Translations under genes and position numbers: made by a program
Part shown: piece after piece, positions 1 to 9,413 of the stretch
Layout of the letters: every line of letters begins with the position of its first letter
Position numbering within the stretch: the first letter of the stretch is position 1
Notes under the pieces: model-generated
The model's input: only the letters and a program-made list of their open reading frames with translations
What the model was told of the DNA's origin: nothing
Databases searched by the model: none
Assembly (NCBI GenBank): GCA_007134735.1
Contig: SLKG01000010.1
Coordinates: forward strand, 1-40,741
Source: Kiritimatiellia bacterium
GTDB lineage: Bacteria; Verrucomicrobiota; Kiritimatiellia; SLAD01
Direction of reading: 5' to 3'
DNA length: 40,741 nucleotides

Positions 1-3000
1 CTCCATCCTGTTCGGGAGGATCGCCCGGAACAACTACCCGGTTGCCGTAGCGATAGGTCGCATTCGACTTGAGCCCGTCCAACTGCAGGCGGTATGCGAA
101 GGGAACTCGATCCAGGTTATTCCCGTCAACATCCTGGTCGCCCTGGATATACAGGGGCATGATCAGTTCGGTCACCTGGACGATGTTGAACGATTCGCTC
201 GATCCGGTGATGCCGGCATCCGGCGCTTCGACCGACAGGCTCAATGAGCCGGCGCCCTTGACGGCGAGGTCCTCAAAAGTCGCCACCCCGTCCACGGCAG
301 ATATCGTGAGGGTTCCCGTCAACGACCCGTCGCCGTCCAAGGTCAACGTAATCGGCCCCTCAAAACTGGTAACGGTCAGTCCCGCGTTATCGACGGCGCG
401 GACGACGACGGGACCGAGCGGTTCCCCGCTTTGGAAGGCCGACGGGATGGCGTCGAACACGAGATCCGCCACGGTACCGACTTCCTCGGTCGTGATCACA
501 ATGTCATCAAGTCGTAGTTCCGCGCGCGGGCCCGATTCGCCCGAAATCCGATGGTATCGCCACAGCAATTGTACATAGGGCTCATCCCGCGCATCGGCCG
601 GCAGTTTTACCGGGCCGAACGCCTCAACATCGCCGGCGGTCTCGTGCCGTACATATTCCAACGGCGCGCCCAGCTCATTGGTCACATTCAGGAACGGACC
701 CTCCGTCCCGACCCGGTATTGCAGTCTGATTGCATAAATCCGGTCATTCGGCTCTATCGTACCGCCAATCCAGGCTACACGGGCTTCCGGAAGCCCCGTA
801 GTATCCACGGCGAGCAGGGCGCCGCCCAGATCGCGGTCCTGTCCCGTATTGATGAACGAGATGCCGTCGGCCCCCAACCCGCTGATCCGGGTCCGGCCCG
901 TGTTGTTATAAGGGAACCCGATCGTACTTTCGTCGTCGGCGTGATAGTCCTCCGGTTCGAGGTGATAGGCATACAGCAACGGGGTGTCGAGCGCGGTATC
1001 GCTTTCATCACTTTGCAGAAAAAGCATGTGGTCGGGATAGGTCAGTTCCGGCGTATCCGGATCCCAGAAATTGAACGTATAGGAACCACCGGGAAGATCG
1101 TGCGCCGCCGGATAAATCAGCAAGCGGAAGGTTGAGAACACGGGCGGATTCTCCCCATCATCCGCGCTTATCGTCACATCCGTTTCGCCGCGGCGCAATC
1201 CGGTCAACTCGAGCATATAGTCCGACAGGGTCACCGACGCTATGTTTGTTCGAGCAATATCGGCGCCAAAATTCAATTCCTCTTCGTCGGGATCGGAGAA
1301 CACATCGCGGAGATCCAGCGTCACGGCCTCACCGCCTTCAATCCCTGTCATGAGTTCTGGCGGATTGTCCACGGCGGGCGGTTGCTTGACCCCCTCCGCG
1401 GCATTTCCTTCCAGCGAGATGTTGTCCAATCGATTATTGCCCTCATCACCGCCGTCGCCTTCTTCAAAAGCAATGCGGATGGCGAACCCGGTATTGTCGT
1501 TTACACCGGCCAGGTCCGAGAGGTCGAACGATTGCAATACCGGCAGATCATCAAAGATCGTTACTGTGTCCAGGGCCTCCCATACGACCCCGTTGGTTGT
1601 ATATTCCAGGATTTGCGTTCCCGCGCCCGAGCCCGAACGCCGTGCTTCGTACTGGAAGAGCAGATCCTTATATCCGGTCGTGGGCAGGGCAATGGTAACG
1701 GTGGCTCCGATCGGGTTGTTGAGACGAAGATGTGCGCCGGGGTTCTCGCCCAGGCGGTTGTTCTCGCCGTAGAAGTCCTGACCCGTATCGGATGTGACTT
1801 CCGTGTCCGGCCCGGGCTCCACGGAAATCGACGCCTCACCCAGGGTATACGTCGGCGCCAGCAGGTTGTTTGTGTCGTTGAAGCTCCAGTAGTGCAGCAG
1901 GGTGGTCGCCTCAAAGACGGCGGTCAGCGTTTCATCCCGCGTCATATCCAGCGTCGCAACGGGCGAGTATTTCATCGGCTCGTCAACGCCTTCCCAGTGA
2001 TGGAATCGGAATCCCGGCGCCGGGTCGGCTTCCACTTCGAGCGGGATGCCGTGAAAGTACTGTCCCGTCCAGGGGTAGGGCGTATCCGGCACACCGGGCG
2101 TGTCCGGCGTTACGCGGACAGAATTGACCCGGATATGACCTCCCGCGGACTCGTTTACATCCAGCTCGAGGGTTACGTCATCCTCAAGATCAAAGAAATC
2201 CCGGATGTGCTGACGCTGATAACCCGGCCTGACATGCGCGAAGTGGGTCATGACGCCCACGTTCGCTACCCACGAACCTACCGGCCTGCGCCATCGTGCC
2301 TGGTGCCGCGGCACCTCTTCCGCAATGCCCTGTTTCAGATCCTCGATGACGGCAATGGTTCGTTCCGGCAGAAATGTGGTGTTCAGCAGATCGGCGAATC
2401 GGTTGATAAAGCGGCGTTGAAAGCCCTCGTTTTTCAACAAATGAATCATCATAAAATTGACATGCCGGGGCCGTTCGGGATCTGTAATGTAGGAGAGCAT
2501 GTCCATGCTGAAGCGGTCGCCGTGTAATTCGCTGTACCCGAAGCCGAAATCCGTGTCGTACAGCATCCAGCGCCATCGCCCATCATGGCCCACGGGTGCA
2601 TCCGGAACATATTCGCTGGTTCGTAATCGCCAGAAGTCGATATTGTTTCCGGGCCAGTCGTCGTTACGGGCAAATACATTCGCGATGACATAATCAATGA
2701 AGTTATCGACATCCATCCGGGTTTGTATGTGGCCGTAGTGGTCCGGGTTTGACAGGCAATGTTCCGACATATAGTCGAGCATGTCATTGAAATGATTTGT
2801 GTCTCCTTCCTTGACCGCGGCATTTCCGGTGAGCAGATCGATCTTCGCAGGATTAACGCCGTACACTCGCTCAAGATAATGTGCGTCGTAGCGTTCTCTG
2901 ATGTTCAGAATGCCCCAATACTCCCCGTTGATAAAAACAACCGTCGGTTGATATGCCTGTGTGTCAAAATTCAGATGACGCACCATGGTCTGAATGGCCG

Positions 3001-4972
3001 GATCCCGCAGTAATGCAAAGGTTGCATCGTTTCCGGCTTGTCTAAGGATTAGCCGCTTAAACGCGGAATCGTTCACGTCGCCCCAAAAGGGATACTCGAA
3101 GTGCGAGGCATCATAGGCGTTGCGGGCATACAGGCGAAAGGATTTCAAACGCATGGTCCGCGTCCAGCCCCCGTGAATACGTATGCCCATATCCTGCCGC
3201 AAGGCGGATATGGCGGATTCCGTATCGAAGTATTCCATATGGGCGGGATATTCCCAATCATCTCCCCGGCGATGAAAATTGCCCATGCGCTCGCCGGCCC
3301 CTGAAGCCCATCGCCAATGATCAAAATCCACGCCGGGCACATAAATGCCGTCATAGTAATCGAACAGCGCGTCTTCCTGAACGGAGATGGAAATTACGGG
3401 CACGGTAAAGGGATTGTGCCCATGCTCCGGGAAAACGAAGAAGGTATGCGTTTCCGCCGAACTGGGAAGTGCCCCTGGTTTGACCGCCCGGGCCCGGACC
3501 ACGGTTCCCTTGCGCACGGGTGACCCGGGAAAATAATCAGGCTCATAATCCCATGTGGATGACATTTGGGTGAGCTTGTCGGGTTCGGGAGATCGATCGA
3601 TAATCGTGATGGGTGAGGAGTACACATATGATTGAAAATGATTGGTGAGGAAGAGCCCGAAATCATCTTCCGGTTGGTCCGGATATTGATTCTTGTACAG
3701 ATAGGCCACGCCGTTCGTGTGCCCCGGGTCCGGGAAAGAACCGTCGAGGGAATATACGATACCCACCTCCGGGTCGGGGTGTGAAATGTGCAGGTCAAAG
3801 GATTCCCCGTAAAAGCCGCCGCTATGCGAAAACACCGGCGGTTCCAATACTTCATCATATCCCGTTGTTGTGTTGGGTGCGCCCGGCGTGGGGTCGCCGA
3901 AGTACCGCCATACATCCGAACCGTCCGGTTGCCGCCCATACGAGATATCACGGGGCAGGGAAACGGGACCGACCGAATCCATCACGCCCTGTGGACTCGT
4001 CAACAACAGGGGATCGCCTTCGCGGCTGATGCGGAAATTGGTGTGGAAAAACCAGTCGGATTGCGCTTTGTATAACGCTCCCACCTCCTCGGGTGACAGC
4101 GCCTGCGAAAGGATCATGACATCTCCTATTTCCCCCTCAAACTGATTCCAAGAGGATCCCGCGCTCAAACCCGCCAGCCGATCCGCTCGTATATCATGGA
4201 TCACGGAGGGAGTGATGCGGCCGGCCTGTTTCCCATTCAGGTAGGCTGTAATTTGATGACCCGCCCGCGTGATAACCAGGTGTCCCCAGGAATCTGCCGT
4301 CATCCTTTTGGACAACACCATATCCTCCATGGGATCATTGAACCGGATAATGTTATCCGCAACAAAGCCGATACTATAGGCCCATGACTCCGAGCTGTTG
4401 ATAAAGCGCCAGTGATCGAATTCGCGCGCATTGAGCCAGAACGATATCGTAAAATCCGCATCCAGGTGAATGGCCTCCGAAAGATCGATGCGATCGCCGG
4501 CCTGAAAGGCCAATGCTTCGGCGATGCCTTTGCGGTTCGTATACGCGGTCCCGTACAGCGTCCCGTGATTCAGGTGCACGGAACTGTCCGTCGCCGTTGT
4601 GCCACTCCCTTCGCGGAACAGCCAGAGGCCTTCGGCCTGCTCTGTGTGATCGGCATACCATTCGGTTTGGTATGGATCAGCGATCCGGTCCTTCCCGGAC
4701 GCCCATATCAACAGAAACTCGTTGGGCTGAATGATCCATTCGGAAAAGACCCATTGGAGGGGATTGTCGGGATCATCGGACAGGCCCCATCCCTTGAGAT
4801 TCACCGGCTCGGAACCGGCATTGTACAACTCAATCCAGTCTTCGTAATCCTCATCTTCGTCGGCTATGGTGGCGCCGTTCGACGCCATGAATTCATTAAT
4901 CACGAGGGTCGACCCGGCGGTTGCTTCCTGAAGTAAAAACACGCCGAACAAAATGGAGAAAAAGGCCTTCAT
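1..4972 (-). CDS. Giant secreted CotH-kinase-like protein with lamin-tail and LamG-like domains, 3' end cut by the window
   Basis: The frame stays open from the ATG at 4972 to the left edge, giving at least 1657 residues with no stop seen. A signal peptide (MKAFFSILFGVFLLQEATA) starts it. Then come a lamin-tail domain (about 21-105, INEFMASNG and DWIELYN motifs), a LamG/concanavalin-like domain (about 110-295), a chitobiase-C-like beta segment (about 367-417) and a CotH domain (about 510-890). CotH hallmarks seen are GEYWGILNIRERYD near 680 and WRWMLYDTDFGFG near 795-808. Further on are an InlB-type repeat (about 947-1014) and cadherin/Ig-like beta domains. CotH of Bacillus spores is an atypical protein kinase; bacterial LTD-CotH proteins are mostly uncharacterised. 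It is exported, probably at the cell surface. It follows the polysaccharide locus after 214 bp that hold a hairpin and a G8 tract, so it may be a separate transcript. Confidence 0.9.
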   Translation of the reverse strand, partial: MKAFFSILFGVFLLQEATAGSTLVINEFMASNGATIADEDEDYEDWIELYNAGSEPVNLKGWGLSDDPDNPLQWVFSEWIIQPNEFLLIWASGKDRIADPYQTEWYADHTEQAEGLWLFREGSGTTATDSSVHLNHGTLYGTAYTNRKGIAEALAFQAGDRIDLSEAIHLDADFTISFWLNAREFDHWRFINSSESWAYSIGFVADNIIRFNDPMEDMVLSKRMTADSWGHLVITRAGHQITAYLNGKQAGRITPSVIHDIRADRLAGLSAGSSWNQFEGEIGDVMILSQALSPEEVGALYKAQSDWFFHTNFRISREGDPLLLTSPQGVMDSVGPVSLPRDISYGRQPDGSDVWRYFGDPTPGAPNTTTGYDEVLEPPVFSHSGGFYGESFDLHISHPDPEVGIVYSLDGSFPDPGHTNGVAYLYKNQYPDQPEDDFGLFLTNHFQSYVYSSPITIIDRSPEPDKLTQMSSTWDYEPDYFPGSPVRKGTVVRARAVKPGALPSSAETHTFFVFPEHGHNPFTVPVISISVQEDALFDYYDGIYVPGVDFDHWRWASGAGERMGNFHRRGDDWEYPAHMEYFDTESAISALRQDMGIRIHGGWTRTMRLKSFRLYARNAYDASHFEYPFWGDVNDSAFKRLILRQAGNDATFALLRDPAIQTMVRHLNFDTQAYQPTVVFINGEYWGILNIRERYDAHYLERVYGVNPAKIDLLTGNAAVKEGDTNHFNDMLDYMSEHCLSNPDHYGHIQTRMDVDNFIDYVIANVFARNDDWPGNNIDFWRLRTSEYVPDAPVGHDGRWRWMLYDTDFGFGYSELHGDRFSMDMLSYITDPERPRHVNFMMIHLLKNEGFQRRFINRFADLLNTTFLPERTIAVIEDLKQGIAEEVPRHQARWRRPVGSWVANVGVMTHFAHVRPGYQRQHIRDFFDLEDDVTLELDVNESAGGHIRVNSVRVTPDTPGVPDTPYPWTGQYFHGIPLEVEADPAPGFRFHHWEGVDEPMKYSPVATLDMTRDETLTAVFEATTLLHYWSFNDTNNLLAPTYTLGEASISVEPGPDTEVTSDTGQDFYGENNRLGENPGAHLRLNNPIGATVTIALPTTGYKDLLFQYEARRSGSGAGTQILEYTTNGVVWEALDTVTIFDDLPVLQSFDLSDLAGVNDNTGFAIRIAFEEGDGGDEGNNRLDNISLEGNAAEGVKQPPAVDNPPELMTGIEGGEAVTLDLRDVFSDPDEEELNFGADIARTNIASVTLSDYMLELTGLRRGETDVTISADDGENPPVFSTFRLLIYPAAHDLPGGSYTFNFWDPDTPELTYPDHMLFLQSDESDTALDTPLLYAYHLEPEDYHADDESTIGFPYNNTGRTRISGLGADGISFINTGQDRDLGGALLAVDTTGLPEARVAWIGGTIEPNDRIYAIRLQYRVGTEGPFLNVTNELGAPLEYVRHETAGDVEAFGPVKLPADARDEPYVQLLWRYHRISGESGPRAELRLDDIVITTEEVGTVADLVFDAIPSAFQSGEPLGPVVVRAVDNAGLTVTSFEGPITLTLDGDGSLTGTLTISAVDGVATFEDLAVKGAGSLSLSVEAPDAGITGSSESFNIVQVTELIMPLYIQGDQDVDGNNLDRVPFAYRLQLDGLKSNATYRYGNRVVVPGDPPEQDG

Positions 4973-4987
4973 CCGCTTCAACTGTTT

Positions 4988-5006
4988 AAAGCCCGTATTG
5001 GGCTTT
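4988..5006. other. Perfect 7-bp hairpin upstream of the CotH gene
   Basis: AAAGCCC and GGGCTTT arms enclose a 5-base loop, 16 bases before the CotH start codon. It lies downstream of the FkbM stop, so it could act as a weak terminator or a 5'-leader structure. No clear U-tract follows on the minus strand. The rest of the 4973-5186 spacer shows only a run of eight G at 5119-5126. Confidence 0.4.
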
Positions 5007-5186
5007 CATACAGTGAAATCGCGGTCAGATCAAGCCTTAACCGCGAGAATGTAAGGAGGGAAGGGCCTCAAGAAGCGCTTACGAACCTGCATATCCGCGC
5101 ATCTTATGCCCTGGAGGAGGGGGGGGCAGGGAAAAAGGGATGTCTCTTTGCCCCAACTTCGCCCATTTGTGCTTGAAATAGGGAAA

Positions 5187-5957
5187 TCAGCGCCCGGCCA
5201 TGTCTCTAGTCGCCCGGAAAATTCCACGCTTGCCCGTATACCACTTCACGTGGAAACCAGACGCGTTCAAACGGTGTCGCAGTTGTTCCGGGTGATGGCC
5301 GGGAATGATATGTGTTTCGCCTATGATGGAATGAACCGCGCGCAGAAATGCGTCTGAACAGCCGAGCAGAATGTCGTATTCTCCTCCTTCGCAATCCAGC
5401 TTCAAGAGATCGATGCGTGGGGATTCCTTTTCGCGCCACACGGCATCCACGGATCGCAAGGGCAGGGATACCCGACGGCCTTCCTGTGCGAATGCGCTTG
5501 TCTTCGCACAATGGCCGGGCGGAATCCGGCCCTCTACCACCTCGTCTTTGTCCGACAATCCATAGGGATGTGTAACCCAGGCGATGTGCTGATTGCCCCG
5601 CCGGGTTTGCTCGAGAAGCGTGAACGATTCGGCGCACGGTTCAAATGAGACATACGTCGCCCGTGGAAAATAACCGCTCAACCAAACCGGGAAGGCCCCC
5701 ACATTTCCGCCGACATCCCATACGCGTACCGGTTCAGGACCTTTCAGGCATTGCGCATAGACTTCCATTATGAATACTTCGCCCAGCACAAACGCATCGC
5801 TGGCAGGGCGAAAAACCAATTTTCGCCCGTCGCGAAATCTCAGCAAGCGGGGTCGCGGGTAACAGCGGCCCAAATACCGTGCGAATGCGGCATACGGCCA
5901 ATTCCGAAACAGGTTTCGATACGCGGCGAACGTTTTAATCTTTTGGTTGAAATTCAT
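5187..5957 (-). CDS. FkbM-family SAM-dependent methyltransferase
   Basis: This 256-residue protein carries the FkbM-type Rossmann methyltransferase fold. The SAM-binding motif I reads VWDVGGNVGAF at about 79-89, followed by an acidic FEP motif near 105. The characteristic LLKLDCEGGEYDIL block is at about 183-196. No signal peptide or membrane segment is visible, so it is cytoplasmic. FkbM enzymes O-methylate natural products and sugars; here the last position in a polysaccharide locus suggests methylation of a glycan or its precursor, which is inference. The gene starts 33 bases after the preceding GT4 stop and is probably in the same operon. The ATG at 5957 has no strong ribosome binding site. 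Length is normal for the family. Confidence 0.9.
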   Translation of the reverse strand: MNFNQKIKTFAAYRNLFRNWPYAAFARYLGRCYPRPRLLRFRDGRKLVFRPASDAFVLGEVFIMEVYAQCLKGPEPVRVWDVGGNVGAFPVWLSGYFPRATYVSFEPCAESFTLLEQTRRGNQHIAWVTHPYGLSDKDEVVEGRIPPGHCAKTSAFAQEGRRVSLPLRSVDAVWREKESPRIDLLKLDCEGGEYDILLGCSDAFLRAVHSIIGETHIIPGHHPEQLRHRLNASGFHVKWYTGKRGIFRATRDMAGR

Positions 5958-5990
5958 TGAAGGATTCCCATCTGCCTCATAATACAGACC

Positions 5991-7145
5991 TTATTTCCGC
6001 GCCATTGTGTATGCTTCAAGCACGTTATCCAAGTATCTATGGGGAGAATAATCGGCGGCGCGCCGAAGGCACGCGGCGCTCATACGGGTACAGGCTTCGG
6101 GATCGTTCCACAGGTGTTTTAACGCGGCGGCCCATTGCTCTACATGGCCGGGTTCGCACAGCCGGCCATGGACCCCGGGATCAACCAGTTCTCGAAGCGC
6201 CCCGATGTTTGAACAGATAACCGGGACACCCCGGGCCATGGCTTCAACCGCCACCAGTCCGAACGTTTCAAACCACCGGCTCGGCACGGCCAGACCGCGC
6301 GCCCCATCGTAGAAGGCGTTCATATCCTCCGGCTTGAGGGGTCCCAGGAATTCCGCGCGGGCTCCGTAGGTCTCCCGTTCAAAACCCCTCGGTTCTCCCG
6401 CCAACCGGACCGTCACGCCGGCCATGGCCGCCGCGCGCAGGAGAACGTCGATGCCTTTTTCCGGGAAGAAACGCCCGGCATAGGCCACGTAGGTGCGTTC
6501 ATGGGGGCGATACGGCTTAACCGAACCGGCGTCCACGAAAATGGGATTGCCCACGGCCCGGATGCGATCGGATTCAATCCCCGCATGGCGGATCAACCAG
6601 TCCCGCGTAAATATCGAAGGCGTAATGAAGAAATCCACATATTGAAACAAACGAAACAAACGACCGGTCACATGTTGCAGGGTATACGCGGCACTTTCCG
6701 GCACATTCCCGCGGCAATTGTTTCGTACGCACATCCAGGCATTGCGCTCGATGCACTCCGTGCAAACCTGTCCCTTTCGATAGTGGTTAAAGACGGGGCA
6801 CGTCAGGCGGTAATCGTGGCAGGTCATCACGGACGCAATGCCGTGCTTCCGGCACAGGGGATAAATCCAAGGCGTGATGAGGGGATACAATTCATGCGCG
6901 TGTACCACATCGGGCCGGTGTTCTTTCAGCGCTCGTTCGAACGCGCGCGTTGTGCGGGGATTGTAGATTCCGGAAGCAAAGGCAATCGCCTTTCCGCGCA
7001 AACCGCGAACAGCCAGGTCCCGGCTGTTACGCGTGAATTCGACCACTTCGTGACCGGCTTCGCGCAAAAGGCGAACCGTCTGTCCGGCAACGAGATCGGA
7101 TCCGCCCCCGAAGCGGTGATTGTTGTGAACGTGGAGGATCTTCAT
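5991..7145 (-). CDS. Glycosyltransferase family 4 with cysteine-rich insert
   Basis: This is a GT-B fold glycosyltransferase of about 384 residues starting MKILHVHNNHRFGGGSD, the usual GT4 N-terminus with a glycine-rich loop. A cysteine-rich stretch (about 120-150, with MTCHDYRLTCP and CTECIER) is typical of a subgroup of capsule and exopolysaccharide GT4 enzymes. The C-terminal donor domain shows AGRFFPEKGIDVL and the EX7E-type block WFETFGLVAVEAMARGVPV. It would transfer a sugar from a nucleotide donor to the growing lipid-linked repeat unit. The upstream gene's TGA overlaps an in-frame ATG at 7199 in an ATGA arrangement that would add 18 residues. I prefer the ATG at 7145 because the family normally begins at this motif; neither start has a convincing Shine-Dalgarno. 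Confidence 0.9.
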   Translation of the reverse strand: MKILHVHNNHRFGGGSDLVAGQTVRLLREAGHEVVEFTRNSRDLAVRGLRGKAIAFASGIYNPRTTRAFERALKEHRPDVVHAHELYPLITPWIYPLCRKHGIASVMTCHDYRLTCPVFNHYRKGQVCTECIERNAWMCVRNNCRGNVPESAAYTLQHVTGRLFRLFQYVDFFITPSIFTRDWLIRHAGIESDRIRAVGNPIFVDAGSVKPYRPHERTYVAYAGRFFPEKGIDVLLRAAAMAGVTVRLAGEPRGFERETYGARAEFLGPLKPEDMNAFYDGARGLAVPSRWFETFGLVAVEAMARGVPVICSNIGALRELVDPGVHGRLCEPGHVEQWAAALKHLWNDPEACTRMSAACLRRAADYSPHRYLDNVLEAYTMARK

Positions 7146-7195
7146 AAGGACCTGAGGTGCGGCATCAATGGAAGGGCCGCCCAAGCCTTCGCCTG

Positions 7196-7975
7196 TCATG
7201 TCCCGGAGGAATTAAACAGCTCTCTATGATCGTCAAGCGTATCAATCTCCCACCAGGACTCGCGGGGAACCCACAGCGGACGCACACGACCTCCCGCACA
7301 CGAATAGGATTGCACAAGACTATGCCAAGGCAGATTCCACGTGTCGGGGCTATCCGACAAAACCTCAATCTGCCGGCGGAAATAATCGGCCGCGCCGGAA
7401 CCGATCACCAGGCCGCCGGACGAGATCCCTCCGGCCGCGTCGTTCCGGATCTTCTTGGACGCTTCCAGAACGGCCTTTTCGTGATCCAGACGGATCTTGA
7501 TATCGTCGGCGGCAGGATTCTTCTCGGTTGAAACCAGCAGGTAAACGTCATCGGCCTTCGGCATGCGCGTTTTGAAACAGGCAAAAAAACCGGGGGCATA
7601 CCATGTGTCACCGTTAAACACACAAAAAGGGGTTCCGGGGGTCAGCCGTGCCATCGCCACACGCAGAGAAAGCAGGGGGCCCTTGTCCCGATAATCCGGA
7701 TTATGAACGGCCTCCAGGGAAACGGGCATCACCATGGATCGCAGCACCTCATCGATCATTGAACGGTGATGGCCGGTTACAACAAGAAACCGGCCAAAGC
7801 ACTCGCTTGCCGCCAGATTATGGATGCTCTCGCAAAGAAGGGGACGCCCCTCCTTCCCTCCCAGAAGCGCCTTCGGGATATGCGTGGAACCCGGAGCCCC
7901 GAAGCGTGTCCCCCGGCCGGCCGCCAGAATGATGCCCTCCAGTCGAGCTCTTTGATTTGTGTCGGTTGTCTTCAT
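7196..7975 (-). CDS. MobA/LicC-like sugar- or alditol-phosphate nucleotidyltransferase
   Basis: The protein of about 259 residues has the nucleotidyltransferase signature LAAGRGTRFG at 17-26, a PKALL motif at 34-38, the metal-binding NGD at 121-123 and a C-terminal WWEIDTLDD block. The last is common in LicC-like phosphocholine and related cytidylyltransferases. It should activate a phosphorylated small molecule or sugar as an NDP derivative in the cytoplasm. It follows the CDP-glycerol-transferase-like gene by 75 bases, which hints at a CDP-linked substrate; the substrate itself cannot be read from the sequence. The ATG at 7975 is preferred; an in-frame GTG at 8020 would add 15 residues with no family support. 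Its stop overlaps the alternative start of the next GT4 gene. Confidence 0.85.
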   Translation of the reverse strand: MKTTDTNQRARLEGIILAAGRGTRFGAPGSTHIPKALLGGKEGRPLLCESIHNLAASECFGRFLVVTGHHRSMIDEVLRSMVMPVSLEAVHNPDYRDKGPLLSLRVAMARLTPGTPFCVFNGDTWYAPGFFACFKTRMPKADDVYLLVSTEKNPAADDIKIRLDHEKAVLEASKKIRNDAAGGISSGGLVIGSGAADYFRRQIEVLSDSPDTWNLPWHSLVQSYSCAGGRVRPLWVPRESWWEIDTLDDHRELFNSSGT

Positions 7976-8050
7976 AAACAGCGATTTTCCAAATGAATAG
8001 AAACGCGACCGTGCTATCACATAACCCGGAAAATCGCAACCGTCGGCTGG

Positions 8051-9277
8051 TCAGAGTTGTGCGAACAACGGTTCAATCCGTTCGACCGCTTGCGGCGCCG
8101 CCGCTCCGGGGTTGGGCACAAAGTCTTCCCGGAATGCGGCAATGGCCGCTTGATAAGGATTGCCGCTTAATAGTTGCGTTACCGTTTGCTCAAGCTCTTC
8201 CGGGGACACGATGATGGGTCCGATTCCGCCCCGATAACGGATCTCGGGATATTGGTCCAGGCCGCGCACATCCTGTCGGGGAACCTTGACCTTGTTCCCG
8301 AGGAACAGGATGGGCTTTCCCGTGGTCAGGACAAACTCAAAACCCAGCCCCGAACTATCGGTAATAAAAAGATCCGTTTCGGCAAACAGTCGTCCCAGGG
8401 ACTCCATGGATATGCGCTCCCCGATCAGTGTAATCGGGGCATGCTGGGCTCTATATTCCCGGATTCGACCGCGCCAGTCCACGCCTCCGGAATGCGAGGC
8501 CACGCGCTTGTGATATAGATACGGGTGCAACTTCAGCAGCAGACGATAACGTCTTCTCTTACACAATTCGACAAGCTCCGGAAGAAACTCAAACAACGAT
8601 GATGTGGTTGGGCTGTAGGTGGGACCGTAGAATAGGGTTGTGCCGGACGGAGGCAGCTTCGCGCAACGAAACCCCTCCATTACCGGGTCCAGTTTCGGAT
8701 ACCCCACCGCATAGGCTTTCTTTCCCTCCGTACCTTTGATATCGCCGGAATCAAACTGTTCCTTCAGAAAATAGGTCGGCATGAAGAACACGTCATACGG
8801 TTTGACATACGTTTCAACCGGCTTGGACGCGCCAAAAGACCCAAACCCGTGAAAGATCTGCACGCGACGTGTTCGCGGGAGGGCTTTATGTGGAAACGCG
8901 TCCGCCGCGATACATACCTTCCGGTCCAGGTAATCGGCGTAGGCTACCGGGAGTCCCTTGCGCCATAACGGGAGCGGGCGCCTGTGATTGGATTCAAAGC
9001 GAAACAGAAAAACGACGACGGCCCGGTTCTCCGCCTGCGCCAACCAGGCCTTGTAGATGGGCTCATAAAAAGAATCATACTGGCGAAGCCGGCAATCAAA
9101 AGCCAGGATGGGTTGCTTTCGAATTCGGAGGAACAGGAACCGGGGAAAGTACAGGGCCACCAGCACGGCATATCGCATCATGCGAAACGGAAACGCCGGG
9201 TCGGACAAATAGACTTTGGCCCGTGGATAGCGTGACGCCAGAAGTTGGAAGAGTTGTGTGGGGGTAGCCATTGTCAT
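8051..9277 (-). CDS. CDP-glycerol glycerophosphotransferase-like (TagB/TagF family) enzyme
   Basis: This 408-residue protein resembles the GT-B type polymerases and primases of teichoic acid synthesis. Visible blocks are RRVQIFHGFGSFG near 136, a YGPTYSPTTSS block near 217 (compare YxPTWR), LLLKLHP near 250 and the signature LFAETDLFITDSSGLGFEF near 300-318, followed by GKPILFL. The family transfers glycerol-phosphate or ribitol-phosphate from a CDP donor. A hydrophobic stretch around 33-50 may associate it with the membrane. With the adjacent nucleotidyltransferase it could add a phospho-alditol-type decoration to the polysaccharide, an inference from neighbours. The start is ATG 9277 or 9271, with a weak GAAG upstream. 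A hairpin-rich spacer lies just upstream, so a separate promoter is possible. Confidence 0.85.
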   Translation of the reverse strand: MTMATPTQLFQLLASRYPRAKVYLSDPAFPFRMMRYAVLVALYFPRFLFLRIRKQPILAFDCRLRQYDSFYEPIYKAWLAQAENRAVVVFLFRFESNHRRPLPLWRKGLPVAYADYLDRKVCIAADAFPHKALPRTRRVQIFHGFGSFGASKPVETYVKPYDVFFMPTYFLKEQFDSGDIKGTEGKKAYAVGYPKLDPVMEGFRCAKLPPSGTTLFYGPTYSPTTSSLFEFLPELVELCKRRRYRLLLKLHPYLYHKRVASHSGGVDWRGRIREYRAQHAPITLIGERISMESLGRLFAETDLFITDSSGLGFEFVLTTGKPILFLGNKVKVPRQDVRGLDQYPEIRYRGGIGPIIVSPEELEQTVTQLLSGNPYQAAIAAFREDFVPNPGAAAPQAVERIEPLFAQL

Positions 9278-9300
9278 TTTCGCTTCACTTCATGGTCTGC

Positions 9301-9320
9301 GGACGGCGGAGACGCCGTCC
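9301..9320. repeat. Perfect 8-bp stem hairpin
   Basis: Arms GGACGGCG and CGCCGTCC enclose the loop GAGA. It lies 24 bases upstream of the CDP-glycerol-transferase-like start and resembles the hairpins of the cluster at 9414-9564 in size. Confidence 0.7.
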
Positions 9321-9413
9321 CTGCCGGGCCTCATTCGCTTGTTCCCCCTCTTGGGATGGGAACCGTAGAAGAAAGTCCGTTCACAATTCCTTCCAGCCTC
9401 TCCGCGCGAAGAG

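Noticed and set aside
1382-2527. Open frame of 381 codons on the plus strand
   Set aside because: It is antisense to the CotH protein, whose minus-strand frame is open over the whole region and has clear domain motifs.
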